Part shown: positions 23,720 through 35,523 of the stretch, in pieces | Numbering within the stretch: the first letter of the stretch is position 1 | Layout of the letters: every line of letters starts with the position of its first letter | NCBI RefSeq assembly: GCF_020360975.1 | Contig: NW_025408669.1 | Span: 5,704,001 to 5,768,000 of the forward strand | Reading direction: 5' to 3' | DNA length: 64,000 nt | Source of the DNA: Hirsutella rhossiliensis | Lineage: Eukaryota > Ascomycota > Sordariomycetes > Hypocreales > Ophiocordycipitaceae | Translations under genes and position numbers: made by a program | Notes under the pieces: model-generated | Told to the model about the DNA's origin: nothing | The model's database searches: none | Seen by the model: the letters and a program-made list of their open reading frames with translations, nothing else

Positions 23720-23729
23720 TGGTCTGGTC
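23720..23729 (-). other. Frameshift: tandem TGGTC duplication in ABC pseudogene
   Basis: The plus strand reads tggtctggtc. Removing one copy joins LALLDQ to SQRPHYLLYSIQRW, a characteristic fungal ABCC segment. Confidence 0.85.
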
Positions 23730-26700
23730 AAGGAGTGCGAGAGACGCCTCCGTCATAACTGGCTGCCACCCAAACGCTCTTATAGTCGCCAAACCCTCAA
23801 TCATCTCAAGGAGCTGCGTGTAAAGAGGAGCCTTGGCCTGCAGATCGAGGACGCGGAGTTGGCGGGATGTACAAAGGTAAAACCTTTGAAGTAAATAGAG
23901 AAGAAGGATTGCCAATGGAAGAGTCGCGGCAAGGTACTTAGAGCCCAGGATGATCAATATGGCCTCGCCCACGCAAGAGAGAAGGCCTTGTTGCAACGTC
24001 GGGTCAGTTGGTGAAACTACATACTCGCAATAGGGAAACAAACCTGCGAGACTCATATAAGCTGCTGTGGGAAGCTCACGGTCGACGAGGGACATGTCTT
24101 GGCTGAATCTGCATCGTGAAGTTAAGCTCGAGCCGGTAAAGCATCCACAAAATGCTGCCTACCTGTTAACAAGGTCGCCCGTGTCGACGTAGCTGAAGAA
24201 GGCCATAGGTGCCCTGGACAGGCGGTCAGCATCTTGCTAGCACGCCTACCCTGGCGTCGTCTTGTTCCACTTACTTCATCGTGGTCTCGAGCAGCTTCCA
24301 GTGAAGCCACTCGGCAGACTTTGGTATAACAACAACGAACATGAACCTGCCTCATAGAGCGTGGTCAGACGTAAGCTGCCAACAGGATGCCCGAGGCAGC
24401 TGAAAGACCAAGGCTCACCAGCAGTTTATGCCGACAAAGGCTACCCAGACGCAGAGAAGCGTCACATAGACGCCGTAGTACGCCCATGCGCTGGCCTCGG
24501 CGTGGCCATCGTTGGCTTCCGTCCACCACTTGAGCCATATTTCTGCCTTGGGCGTCAGCGGGAGGTGAAAGGTGCTGCTGCCGCTACTGATGGGAGCCTT
24601 GACTGACGAGAGAATTGGGCGAGGAACGCATCGATGACTCAGAGGGACAGCGCGGTCAGCCCAAGCTTCCATCCTATTGAACGAAAGTAGTAGAGGTAGA
24701 GAGACAAGTCTCCAGTGCGCCGGCTCAAGTCCTCGACGTCCTCGGCCTCGGCCTTGGCGGCGGGCTTAACCGACGTCCCCAGTTTGATCTCTGACGAGGA
24801 CGACGATGTCACGGATGACGAGGGTTTCTGGTTGGTTTCCTGATGTATAAGCTGAGATAGGGAGTCGCCAAGCTCGTCGATGGATCCTTGACTCGAGATG
24901 CGGCCGTTATCGAGGATGATGATGTGCTGTGCATCTTGAAGGAAATCCACTGTTTCTCAAGAGTAGCCCAGTCAGTCTCGCGCTAAACGGAACATAGCCG
25001 AGGTGAGCGCATCGGGTCCCGCTTACATGTGTGAGTCGCGAGAAGGACGGTCGTCTGATGGCGGCGCAGTAAGCCTGATGGCCCAAATACATGAGTCCAG
25101 ACGTGGCTCTTTGTCTGCGCATCGAGACCGGCGAAGACATCGTCGGCCACCAAGATGGACCTTTTGGCGTAAATTGCTCGTGCGAGTGCCTAGTCATTCA
25201 TCTTGAGCATGACCAATCCATGGCCAAGGGAGAGCTTTTGTTGACATACCACGCGGTGTCTTTGACCACCACTCAGCGTCAGTCCTTTGCTGCCAATCAA
25301 GGACCCATCGCCGTCCTGCAGCTGCTGAAAATCATGATCGAGCGCGCAGGCCCGGACAACGGCCGAGTACCAAGCCTGGTCAATGTCCTCGTCTGCGGGA
25401 CCTACAATGTTCTGTTGGATCGAAGCGTTGACGAGCCACGGCACTTGGGAACAATAGGCAGTCCCTTTTGTTGTTCGGTTCAGCCTGCCATCGGTATGGA
25501 GCTCGCCCAAGATGGCGAGCAGAAGCATGCTCTTGCCGGAACCCACCTTGCCAGTGACGACGGTCAGGGTCGAGGGCGCAATGGTAAAAGACAGATTGCG
25601 GAGAAGCGGCTCTTGGCCATCCTTGACGCTGCACGTCACGTTGTCAGCCTCGACCACTGGCGTCTGCCCGCTTCTCCAGGTCGAGAGCTGGATGGCCCCG
25701 TCATCTGGCTCTGCAGCGTCCTCTTGAGAGGCTTCAGGACGATACTCGCCCTCGTCGACAAACAGCTCGATTCTCTCGAAGCTGCCAAGACAGCTGAAGA
25801 AGGATGGCACCGACGCAATGAGATGCGCGAGCGGAGCGGAGATCAGGGAGATGATGGAGAGCGAGGTAAAGGAAGTAGCAAGGGAAAGCTTCTGCCGGGC
25901 CGCGTTGCCACTCATGGCAATGGCAACGCCAAAGGTCAGAATCGGCGCCAGTGCCGAAGGCGTGTTTCCTGGACGGACTTTGGTCAGCAACGGACTCGAA
26001 GTCGAAGCCGTTTGTGAGAAAGCAGCAACCAGAGTATGCTTACCCAGAACATTCATATAGGCGATAAAGGTGCGGAAGGTCTTTGAGCGCTGCAGTTCGG
26101 CAACCCTCAGAGCCTGGACGCCCCTCGTCCACGAGTCGACCAAGCCCAGCATCTTGACTTCTCTGATAGATCCAATGACGCTCGAAGTGGCCTAGATGCG
26201 CCGCTGGATCGACTCGTTCCAAGCCTTCATGGCCGGTCCCATGTGAGTGGAGAGTCTCGACATGATGATGGTGCACACTTTGAGCGCACGATGAGCACTG
26301 AATATGTATCAAGCAGTCAGGGGATGAGTTGGGCTCACCAATGACTGCCACGGCGGGTCCGATGCATCCCGCGCCAAGTTCTCTGGCCAGGAGCCATATG
26401 GCCAGAGCAATCTCGATGGGGTTGGCCCAGATCTCGTGCAAGGTCTCGAAGGATCTCGTAATTGCCATGACGTCGGGACCGACGAGTGTGAGGGCTGCCG
26501 TGTCTGGGTCTCGGGACAAGGCAGCACCGGCACTTAAGGTCTCGACGTATATGAGCGAGACCAGGGATCCTCGAATCATGGTCAAGGAGCGGAATAGGTT
26601 CTGCTGGTAGAAGCTACGCAAGATCTTGAGTGCCCGACGTCAGCACTGACTTGGGGATTCAGGCGACGGAATCAGCCAAGTATGGTGGCAACAAGACTTA

Positions 26701-26842
26701 CGGCGGTACCGAGATGGACGAGGCCCGTTGCCCCTACGAGGGCGAATCCCACGTTCCTCGACGCGTCGCCTTGTTGGCGCTCTTGCTGAATGTAAAGGAT
26801 GACGCGCTTGATGAGGAATGGCTGAGCAAATTTGAAGCCAAT

Positions 26843-26850
26843 CAAGCAAG
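26843..26850 (-). other. Frameshift: tandem CAAG duplication in ABC pseudogene
   Basis: The plus strand reads caagcaag. Removing one CAAG restores the conserved PRLCLIGFKFAQPFL reading. The upstream and downstream frames differ by one and the downstream frame has an upstream stop. Confidence 0.85.
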
Positions 26851-27770
26851 CACAGTCGGGGAAACGCCGTCACGGCCAGGGGCCCCCTGAGAGAATGTCC
26901 CAGTGCGAGCGGCAGACGGTGTCGACCGAGTGTTGTCGACTTGGCCCACCTCTGGCGTGCTCGGACCAGTTTGCCGAGTAACGGCCTTGACTTGAGGCCA
27001 TGATCGAGCGGGTAGAGCTCATCTGCCGACAAGGTCGCGCGGAAGCCACGGAGTAGCAGGCCATTGAGCCACCAAAAGACACCCCTGTTGATGACGCTAC
27101 TTGTCGTCTCGGGCGCGAGAGCCGCCCAAGGAGGCAGCAGCATGTGACGCTTCTCGACGAGCTCGAGGGCGGGAACAAGGAGCTTGCAGGCCAATGTGGC
27201 GGAGAACAGGGGCGCCACCAGTTGCCGGCCGAGAAGCCATAGAGTGCGGCACTGCAGGGCGTCAAAGGCGCAGGAGAAGACGAGGTAGACGAGGATGACG
27301 CTGGAGGGACGGACAGATCGGCGATGCTCCAGGTAACTCAGGCAGCTCAGAGCCAGAGCATTGACAAAGCCGAGCGTGGCGGCAACGAGAGGGACTGGGG
27401 TGTCGCCTCGGTGCTGGCGCGACCAGGTAACGAGAAGAGCCAGGTACAACAAGACGACAGTAGCATGTGCAATCTGCTCGGGGACATGAGCATTGTTTCA
27501 AACGACAAGAACGGCGAAGCGTAGTGGACTGACTATCTTGACAACACCAATGGGGTGCCGCAGGACCTTGGGCTTGACACGAGACAGGTAGGCGGCTCGC
27601 GGCAACAGGATGAGTAGGAGCAGGACGCATGGGCCGACGGTGAGGACCGACTGCTCGAAGAAGAGCGTCAGGTCGAAGCGCGGAGGTTGACAGCCACTCG
27701 CGGCCGGCCCAGACGATTCATCACAGCGGCCTGCCGACGAGTTGTCGACGGCGATCATGCCCGGCTCCAT

Positions 27771-28699
27771 GATGGCTCGACGTTCAGGCGTTCAAAGATG
27801 TGTATGCTCTCACGTCCGTGCTACCGGGGCTCCCGGGCGAGGACAGCGAGTATGAAGAGGCGGAGGGAAGCGGGAGGCTCCGCCGCCGAGCAGTCACGCA
27901 TGCGGGGATGACCGATGAAGCACACCCCAGCTGCTAAGCTTGGGTCGAGACCGGTCTGAAGAATCATGCTGTTGGCTGCACGGCGCTGTGGATCTCGTTT
28001 AGATGACAGAAGTCGGTGCTGCAGGTCTTTTTCCAGGGCATCTGACTTACAGCACCGCCAAGACCAACACCGCCGAGGGCAGCACTGCCTCTCACATTGT
28101 TCCCAGCTCTGAATCCTGGGAGCAGCCGGCGGGCTTGGTCTTCTAGCTGCAGTGTAGCCCTGGACACTGCGGCAGCAACCGCATTTGCTTCGTAGGCAGA
28201 TCGTGACCGCGGATCATGACCGAAAAGCTTCCCATGTCTCGGCGACCTGCCCAAATGGGCAAGGCATTGCACCGTTTCTTATCACTGAGGGCTGGGTCCT
28301 GACAGTTGAGACGAGACTGGTCAGTAGAGTTCACAGACAAACAGGCCCGAGATTCATCAAAACGATGGCTGCATGTCCTGTTGTTTTCTTGACCCCTGAT
28401 TGGTGCTGGCCGTTTTGCACATGCAAACCAGATGCTTTTGTGCGGGTTTACTTAGGCAATTCCCGAGTAGTTATGAGGCGCCTTGTGTATAAGCGTCCAG
28501 TGCAAAGCATCTTCCCAGCTCCGGCATGGAGGACAATACCCGAACCATCTACAGTTTTCCTGTGCTTCTGAGCTGGAGAAGCCCATTCCAACGTCATGTC
28601 GCCGCAGCAAATGATTGCTTGTTGCAGATAATCGAAGCAGTGCTCAACGTGCCCTGCGGGGGCCTTGTTTTGCTGGTGCTTTCTGAGCGCGGCCTCTCC
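27771..28699. other. Intergenic, no supported gene
   Basis: Short frames on both strands (up to 128 codons) without recognisable motifs or splice-consistent extensions. Probably includes the former promoter of the ABC pseudogene at its left edge. Confidence 0.5.
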
Positions 28700-29353
28700 C
28701 TACATCGTACATATCTGGCTTTCGATGCTGTGTAGCTGCGTGGTAGCTTTCCCGCACCAATCTCTAATGACATGATTGAAATCAGTACTTTCACTATCCT
28801 GCGAAGCTGGCAGATGCGCTGTGCTATGTTCCGGAAGGCAGCGTAAATCTCCAAAGAAGGAGTATACAGTAAAGGGGGAAATGTAGTACCCCAAGGGACT
28901 TGGACTGACCAGGCAGTATACTTGGTAAAACATGAAAACGCTATATCGATCCAGTCCGATGTCTGTGAGCATCCCAAGTCTGAGGCCATATTGCTCGGGA
29001 GACTCTACCAAGACGAAGCCTCGCCCGCCCAGCCACTTTAAGCAAGAAGTAGCCCTTAGGTATCTGATGAGGATGCGGAAACGACCCACTGGGGAGTAGA
29101 CTGTCCCAAGCCACATTGCTACGTGGAGATGGTTCGGAGCCAAAGATGGGACCACTCTCGAAGGTGGCCGAGGACTGGCCAACCTTTTTTCTTTTGGAAT
29201 TTCCCCTATCATAAAGCCTGCTCCATCTGGAAAGTTCATGATTGGTCTCGTATGGTGCGTTGGTAAAGCCGGGCTTTCTTCCTTGTTGCGATCCAAGATA
29301 ATGAGGACGGCCGCCGCAAGCATGGTCGCCAGGAAAGCAATGAGGATCGTCAC
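28700..29353 (-). CDS. Unrecognised one-helix membrane protein frame (possibly a gene relic)
   Basis: A 217-codon frame with one clear membrane helix near its start (ILIAFLATMLAAAVLIIL) followed by a polar region. The same frame is open upstream to about 29,437 (QDDERQTVTKGPFLWS). A better-placed ATG at 29,470-29,472 (MGGYPSIHYMQLTG) is out of frame with it by one, and no intron of reasonable length joins them. The helix-plus-linker start is loosely reminiscent of DUF3433-type fungal membrane proteins, but the rest does not support that. Either a small orphan gene or a frameshifted remnant. Confidence 0.22.
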   Translation of the reverse strand: MTILIAFLATMLAAAVLIILDRNKEESPALPTHHTRPIMNFPDGAGFMIGEIPKEKRLASPRPPSRVVPSLAPNHLHVAMWLGTVYSPVGRFRILIRYLRATSCLKWLGGRGFVLVESPEQYGLRLGMLTDIGLDRYSVFMFYQVYCLVSPSPLGYYISPFTVYSFFGDLRCLPEHSTAHLPASQDSESTDFNHVIRDWCGKATTQLHSIESQICTM

Positions 29354-29569
29354 AACAAGCCGTGACCATGCAGAGGAGCTTGTCCTGGACCAAAGGAAGG
29401 GGCCCTTCGTGACCGTTTGGCGCTCGTCATCCTGTGAGTTGCATGTAATGGATACTGGGATATCCCCCCATGACTGACTTCAAATGATGAAAACGAACGG
29501 AAAAGACTGAAAAGCGCCGTTTTGAAAGGACGAAGGACGCCAGGGAGTATTGAGAAGAGCACTTATACG

Positions 29570-31946
29570 AGAGGGGAGAGGACCGTGTGGTGGGTGGGAC
29601 AGATGCTTACCACTACCTCTTGAACATGGCGACGTCTGCTGGACTGGTAGGGTCTTTCCGGGTCGGGGTACTCGGCAGATGCCAACGGTTCTTCGTGCAG
29701 GACCGGTTAATGGCTTTATTACGCCCGTGGACTAAACAGAGACAATCTGCATCGACTTTTCTCTCCAGGCACACAAATACCACTGCCTTGTTTGTTGTTC
29801 AGTGGCAAGACACAGCTACATGCCGAGAGCCAGATATAAGGAGCGTTTCGAATCGTCTTTAATAACCGCCTTTTCCCGCTTGTTTCCACCAAAGTATTGA
29901 AGAGTTCCGGTTCCCGAAGCAATTCAGGCATCCCACAGCAATTTCCAGTCTTTACACCGACGCTCTATCATTCCATCAGCCACCATGGCCCTTTGTATTG
30001 ACCCTTGGAGGCTCAATGGTTTGTCTGCTTGGCAAAGGATCGTCTTCCCTCCGGTCATAGCCAGACAGTGTAGCTAGTAGAACATGGAGATGCCGTATAG
30101 ATGAGTGACATGATCCTGATCTTCTTGCTTGATGAAGCCACCGTTGGGCGACAATAGCTCGTGCCAAAAGTGGTCGAAGGTGTGACATGCATGAAAGATG
30201 ATTAATTCTAATTAATTATAAGAAGTTTTAAACAGACCGATCAGAGGGCAGGATTTAACGTCCTAGCGATTTTATAACGCGGTGCATAATAATTAATAGG
30301 ACCTTTTCGTCACATCGTCCCTCAACGTCCCTCAAGGCATTGTCACTCACACCTGCAGACACCCCCTTGTACGGAGGACAGCGCAACCTACACACTCCCT
30401 CCACGAAAGGACTTTAGAATTAATGATACTTCCGGCTTCAAGAGGCCAAGCACTCGTCAATATACCGGCGGAAGATGCCGTTGCAGCAACGTGTGACCCA
30501 GCGTTGACGCCCTCGAGGGTCTAGAGTTAGCGGCGAAATCGTGGCCAATCGGAGGCCGTCCGGGTGACGGGCTCGAAGGGGGCCGGTGTGGGCCCGTCCC
30601 GCCGGGGGCGGAATACGAAGGGCGGCGATTAACAGCCATGTGCCGAGTACCAGGTGCCGATGCGATGGACCGATCCGAGAAGAAGTCTCATGATGAAGCT
30701 GATGGCATTATTGGCAATTTTGAGGATACGAATAAGGGGTTTCTTGGCGGTAGCCGGTACTTTGGCCCGTTGCCTCCCGGGCAGAGCATCTTCGGCTTGG
30801 CCCCTTTTCCTGCGGCGGCTCCCACGTGGATTTTGGAGAATGGAAGATGACGAGGAGACATGGCGCCAGAAAGAGCAGATATTTCTTTTTCATTGCACTC
30901 ACTGTTTGCTTGGTTTCTCGTGAATCTGTGAATTTCTGGTCCGAACTTTGCTTCCTGTATCTGTAGAGCCACGTTGGGAACCGGTACTTCGGTACTGGGT
31001 ACTTGGTGTCGGCGGCTCACTGGGACGCCGGCGATTGAGACGGGCCGGTGCCTGCGCATGTACCAAGTACTTTACCCTAACCTCCTGCTCCTCCTCACCG
31101 GACCCCTTTCCCCGTCTCCGACTCGGCCTCTCTTTTTCTTCTTCCTCTTCTTCATCTCCTCTTCGTCTTACCCCCTTGTCGCCAGCTGCTGGGTCCACTC
31201 ACCCACAATCACATACACACATATCGTGGGATCGGCCACCACATCTCAACCTCCCCTCCCCCCTCCCTCTTTGGGCCCCATCCATTGGCGCCGGATCCGC
31301 TTCGATTGGGCCATCCTGCATACGCTCCCCCCCCGCGCATTCGAGCCACGACATCGCACCGCCGGCGTGGCACCACACTCCAGTCTCTTTCCCTCGCCTC
31401 CCTTCTCCGACGGTTTGTTTCTTGGCTCGTGGCGTCGTCGTTCCGGCCTCGGTTCACCGACCTCGCTACCGCGACGACAACTTGACAAGATATCTCCGGT
31501 CCGAGCTCTGCAAGAGGAGCCCGCGGTTGGACGGACACAGACAAGCGAAGGCATAGAGAGAGAGGCACTGCATCGCCTCGCGTCCACCAAGGCGCCCGCT
31601 CTAATATCCGCCCCTCACGCTCGTCTGTACCGTGCTGGCTGTAACTTCCTCTCCCGCCTGTATACCTACCCATCACGACCAGGTCAGTTGCTCTCTCTCT
31701 CCAACACCATCCCATTCCTCATCCTCGTCTCCCATGAGTCCCTCTCCCGGCCTTGTTGAGCGGGCCATCCCCTACACTCTTGCTGGTCGACCCTTTCCGC
31801 CATGTTTTGATGCTCCTCTCTTGCCTCTGCCTTTTTTTCCTTGTATCATAGCACCGCCAGCTTCTCCAACTGGCCCAACCTGATCCGGGGCCACCCGGTC
31901 CTCTGATCCGTCCCCCATCCCCGACCCGCTCGACTCGGCTCACACC
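29570..31946. other. Intergenic, pyrimidine-rich leader toward the next gene
   Basis: No supported gene. A small AT-rich patch lies at about 30,200-30,300. From about 31,080 the plus strand is strongly C/T-rich (cctcctgctcctcctc and similar), typical of filamentous fungal promoters and 5' leaders, and probably belongs to the gene at 31,989. The long frames here (for example 261 codons from 30,974) are compositional artefacts rich in Pro/Ser/Leu. Confidence 0.55.
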
Positions 31947-31988
31947 ATGCACAGTAGAGACTCCAAGTCACGCAAGTCCGTCATCAGG

Positions 31989-32689
31989 ATGGACCCCAAC
32001 TGCGCAATATGTAGTGGCCCGGCCACGCTCGCCTGCGACTGCGAGGCGAAGGGTCTCGAGGTGGCCGTCCGCCAGGCCGAGGAGCGCATGATGCGCTCCA
32101 TCTACTCCGACATACGGTCAGCAAGCGCCCTCACCAGAGCCCAAGTCTCTTGCTGATACCCTGCAGCTCCTGGGTGCGAGCTCACGCCCAAGACTACGTC
32201 CTCGAGTATTTCCGCCTCCTCGCTGAGCGGCGCAAGAACGCCCACACGACCCATCTCGACCAAATTTCGGCCCACGCCTTCTACCACTACAATGCCCCGC
32301 CCCATCCGAATCAGATTGCCGACGCCCAGGCCATACTCAAGCGCGGCATAGACGAGGACTGGCAGGCCAGCGTCCAGCGATATCCCGAAGTCCTCGAATA
32401 CTACTTTGGCCTCGTCGAGCTCACCCTCCCTGCCGACGACGAGCCTGCCGTCAAGGATCCGCCCCTGAGTGCCCTCAACGGCCACCGCAAGGCCACCCGC
32501 CGCGGGCCAGCCGGCGATGGGAGCAGCAGCAACAACAGTGGGCCCTTTGCCGCCGTTGCCGCTCCTCCCAGCTTCACAGATCGAGAGATGCCCATCGAGC
32601 GCCGAACGCCCGCACGCCGGGAACGAAGGCCGCTCTCGTCCCGCATGCCTCCGCCGCCATCGTCATCCTACTATGCTCCCTACACGTGA
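31989..32689 (+). CDS. Conserved fungal protein of unknown function
   Basis: Two exons, 31,989-32,116 and 32,167-32,689, joined by a 50-nt intron (gtcagc..ctgatacc..gcag). The product is 216 residues. It starts MDPNCAICSGPATLACDCE, giving four cysteines in a C-x2-C-x7-C-x-C spacing that could bind a metal. An alpha-helical region follows with the well-conserved-looking WVRAHAQDYVLEYFRLLAERRK and GIDEDWQASVQRYPEVLEYY. The C-terminus is low-complexity Pro/Ser/Arg-rich. I believe this is a protein family widespread in Sordariomycetes without an assigned function. An in-frame ATG at 31,947 could extend it by 14 residues; I chose 31,989 because the cysteine cluster follows it at once. Confidence 0.8.
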
Positions 32690-33892
32690 ACGACGGAAGC
32701 GTGATAACGCATACTACAAGATGGAGAGAGCGTAGCAAGCAGCTTCTCGGCTGCGTGCCGAATATTCTCCCTCACGAATCACGATGAACACTACGACATT
32801 TACAGACCTTACGACGCATTCGCGTATCAAGCATTTCGGCGTGGCGTTTCCCATCTCTTGCAGGCGTGCACGGAAATATTAGGGTGTTGATTTTGGATTT
32901 TGCCGGGCCCATGTTTTTCAATCCTGTTCGAGACTGTTGTCGGGAGCCGTCTTACTTGACGAAGCTACGGTATAGAAATGCTTGTTTACAGGTTGAGACG
33001 GGGCCAGGGGATCGTCAATGGGACAAGACGTTTCGGAATACTCGCCCGATGAAAGGACGAAGCCGGGAGAAAATGTCCGCGCTGAACACGGGCAGAGAGA
33101 AGAGGCGTGCAACCCGTGGCGTCTGACGGCGACATGGGGAGGTATCGACATGGCCTAAGACGAACAAAACAAATGAAAATACAGTAAAAAGTCCACGGGA
33201 CAGACCGTGGAAGCCCAATCCGGGGCCGTTGGACTCTGTTGGGGAATGATGGATTGCTCGTGCAAGCGAATTCAGTGCTCGATTTCAGGACGCACAGGTG
33301 CCCGACGAGTGCCCAAGCCCTGTTGCATTGCGGCCTTGAATCAAAGGCGACCGGCAAAGCCGGTAGCATCCCATCACCGCCAGCAGAGACCGAATGCATG
33401 CTGCACGCGGCTTACAAGACACGACAGGGGGGGGGGGAGAAAGGGAAAATGTAAATTCGTCCACTCCATGCACAAGAATCGGCGCCTATGTACATACATT
33501 CAATCATCACTCACGTAGGGGAGGAAACAACAAAATGGGCAACGAGGGCAAACAAAGATTCCCTCGCCCTGCTCTGCGTAGGTTCAAACCCGGGATATAA
33601 CAAGGCCAATCTCGATTTCCTTTTTGTGTCCCCGCGATGCTTTTCCCGCTTCTTGAAATGTTTTTTTATTATTTTTGGTTTGTTGGATGGAGGGGGGGAG
33701 TTTGCTCGACACCCGGTTCTCGATGGCGACGAGGAGACGGTGGCCCCACCTACCCCTTGACGAGCGAGGCGAACCTGGTGCCAGAGCTGCAAGAGAATAA
33801 ACCTGGGCGGTAGAGGAGCAGGGTGACAGTGCGGGCGGGAGATGGGGGACGGCAAAACGGGGGCGTCTCCGCGTCGAGACGGCACGCCGCGT
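32690..33892. other. Convergent 3' intergenic region
   Basis: Lies between two genes that converge. It contains a G homopolymer at about 33,427-33,437 and T-rich runs at about 33,660-33,680. No supported gene. A 592-codon frame on the minus strand runs into this region only because the Bfr1 intron at 34,034-34,110 happens to lack stops. Confidence 0.6.
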
Positions 33893-35523
33893 CTACGCCT
33901 CCTGCTTGTCGGCAAGGGAGGCGTCCTTGACGCCGGCTGTGACCTCGTCCACCTTGTCGCTGCCGTTGCCGTTGACGCCGTTGGCCTCTTCCTTTTCCAG
34001 CCTCTCAATCTCCAGCTTGGCCTTTTCGATGTTCTGCCGGGGGGAAAAGGGTCAGTGAAACTCTGTTGCTTGGCCAACCCCGGCGGTGTGTCATTTGCGG
34101 AGCAACTTACTCGCTGAGTCTGGGCCGTCTGGTCCGACTGCCAGTGGTCCAGCTTGGCCCTGACCTTTTCGATGACGCCGGGGACGTCGTCGCCGCTCAT
34201 GGGCGGGTCGACGCCTATGAAGCCGCAGTCCTCCACGACGGACGGCGGGCAGCTGAAGAACTTTGACGGCGCCGCGGCGGCGGCGCCGGCGGCAGCGCCC
34301 CCCTTCTTGCCCTTCTTGCCCTTCTTAGCGGCGGGCAGGTACTCGTCCTCGCGCTCCTCCTTGCGGACGAGGCGGGTGCCCTTGAGGCCGGAGCCGTCGA
34401 CGGTGCGCTGGGCCTGGGCGCCGAGGCCGCTGTCGGCCATGAGCGGGCCCTTTTCCGTCTTGTGGCTGGGGTCGAGGAAGCGGAGCAGGCTGTGGGCGCG
34501 GCGGATCTCCTCGAGGTAGGCCGGGTCGCTGGCCTCTGCGAGGACACGCTCGGCGACGGCCTTTTTGCGGTCGCGCTGGTACTGCTCCTGCTCGGCCTTG
34601 CGGCGCTCGCGCTGCTTGTCGCGGGCCTCGCGCTCGTAGGCCTGGAAGGCCTTTTTCTGGGCATAGTAGTCGTCCTTGATCTTGCGGATGGCGGCGTACT
34701 TTTCCTGCTGGTCGGCCTGCAGCTTGGAGCGCTCGTCGCGGAGGCCGTTGATGCCCTTGTAGGCCTCGTCCTGCTCGGCCTTGATGGCGTCGAGCTCGGC
34801 CTGGATGGTCGAGTACTGCTCCGACATTGCCTTTTGCTCCGGGTCGTCCATGGAGTCCTTGATGTCCTTGATCTTGGCGCGCAGGTCGTCGATTTGCTTC
34901 TGCGAGTCGTCAAACTGGCCAAAGTTCTTGCGCATCTTGCGCAGGTTGGACATGTCGCTGAGCGCCTTTTTCTCGTCGACGAGCTTCATGGTGCCCGAGT
35001 TGACCTGCTTCTCGAGGCTGGCGATCTGGTCGTCAATGTCGTCGGCGCTCTTGAAGGGCACCTTTGCCTTGGCCGTCTTTTGCTCGGCGACGCGGCTGCG
35101 GACCTGCTCGTCGAGACGCTTGATCTGGTCGAGCTTGGAGGTGCGGGCGTTCTTGCCACCGGCCTGCTTCTGGCGGATCTCGTTGGCCTGGGCAATGAGC
35201 TCCTGGCGGCGCTTCTGGGTGGGATTGGGCTGGTCCTTGTTCTTGTTGGGCATGGCGATTTCGATCTTGGCCTTGACGGCGTTCTGCAAGCAAAGGCATC
35301 AGCAGGGAGCCCTCGACTCGGCCACCATTCCGGACACAGGGGCCGCGCAGGCGCCGGTGGTCAGGGGGAGCAAAGGCTGACTGACCAATCGGTCCATGGA
35401 AGCCTTGTGCGCCTTTTCAGCGCCGGCGACAGCCTCCTTGAAGGCATTCTCGTCGGGGCGGGTCGGGCGCGAAGACTGGGCGTCGGCGGCCGCAGGGGCC
35501 TTTGCGGGAGCAGACTCGGCCAT
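33893..35523 (-). CDS. BFR1: Nuclear segregation protein Bfr1 homologue
   Basis: Three exons: 35,523-35,386, 35,283-34,111 and 34,033-33,893, with introns gtcagt..ttgcag and gtaagt..ggcag. The product is 483 residues. Bfr1 is an mRNA- and polysome-associated coiled-coil protein; in yeast it acts with Scp160 at the ER and P-bodies and affects ploidy. The protein is almost wholly charged coiled coil (KRRQELIAQANEIRQKQAG; DDIDDQIASLEKQVNSGTMK), with an Ala/Lys-rich linker (KKGKKGKKGG) and a conserved late segment KFFSCPPSVVEDCGFIGVDP. The last exon ends in NIEKAKLEIERLEKEEANG and an acidic tail. It is transcribed divergently from RPB5. Confidence 0.92.

Larger units (their letters stand above)
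22669..27770 (-). pseudogene. ABCC-type (MRP-like) ABC multidrug transporter pseudogene
   Basis: A full-length fungal ABCC exporter layout is present. There is an N-terminal membrane region (start at 27,770, FDLTLFFEQS), a first transmembrane domain, and NBD1 with Walker A GKVGSGKS, signature LSGGQ and Walker B ILVADD. A second transmembrane domain follows (DTGDLVNRFSQDMSLVD), then NBD2 with GRTGSGKS, LSHGQ and VLIMDEA. About nine or ten short introns can be placed. Four lesions break it. A tandem CAAG duplication at 26,843-26,850 (+4) disrupts PRLCLIGF. A TAG at 26,192-26,194 follows QRRI. A TGA at 24,639-24,641 lies in the second membrane domain. A TGGTC duplication at 23,720-23,729 (+5) disrupts LLDQSQRPHYLLY. 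All lie in conserved coding sequence and none can be removed by a plausible intron. The ATPase motifs are intact, so inactivation looks recent. Assembly error remains possible. Confidence 0.88.

Noticed and set aside
26830..26880. Short intron (gtgacg..gctcag) that would skip the ABC transporter frameshift
   Set aside because: It would delete the conserved PRLCLIGFKFAQ segment, whereas removing one CAAG restores it exactly.
30974..31759. 261-codon plus-strand frame
   Set aside because: Pyrimidine-rich leader; the translation is Pro/Ser/Leu low complexity with no domain, and other frames are open for the same reason.
33578..33600. B-box-like ggttcaaaccc suggesting a tRNA gene
   Set aside because: No matching D-arm, anticodon arm or acceptor stem could be folded around it on either strand.
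33511..33892. Extension of Bfr1 through the last intron to a 592-residue protein
   Set aside because: The extension loses the conserved C-terminal coiled coil; clean gtaagt..cag sites at 34,034-34,110 restore it.
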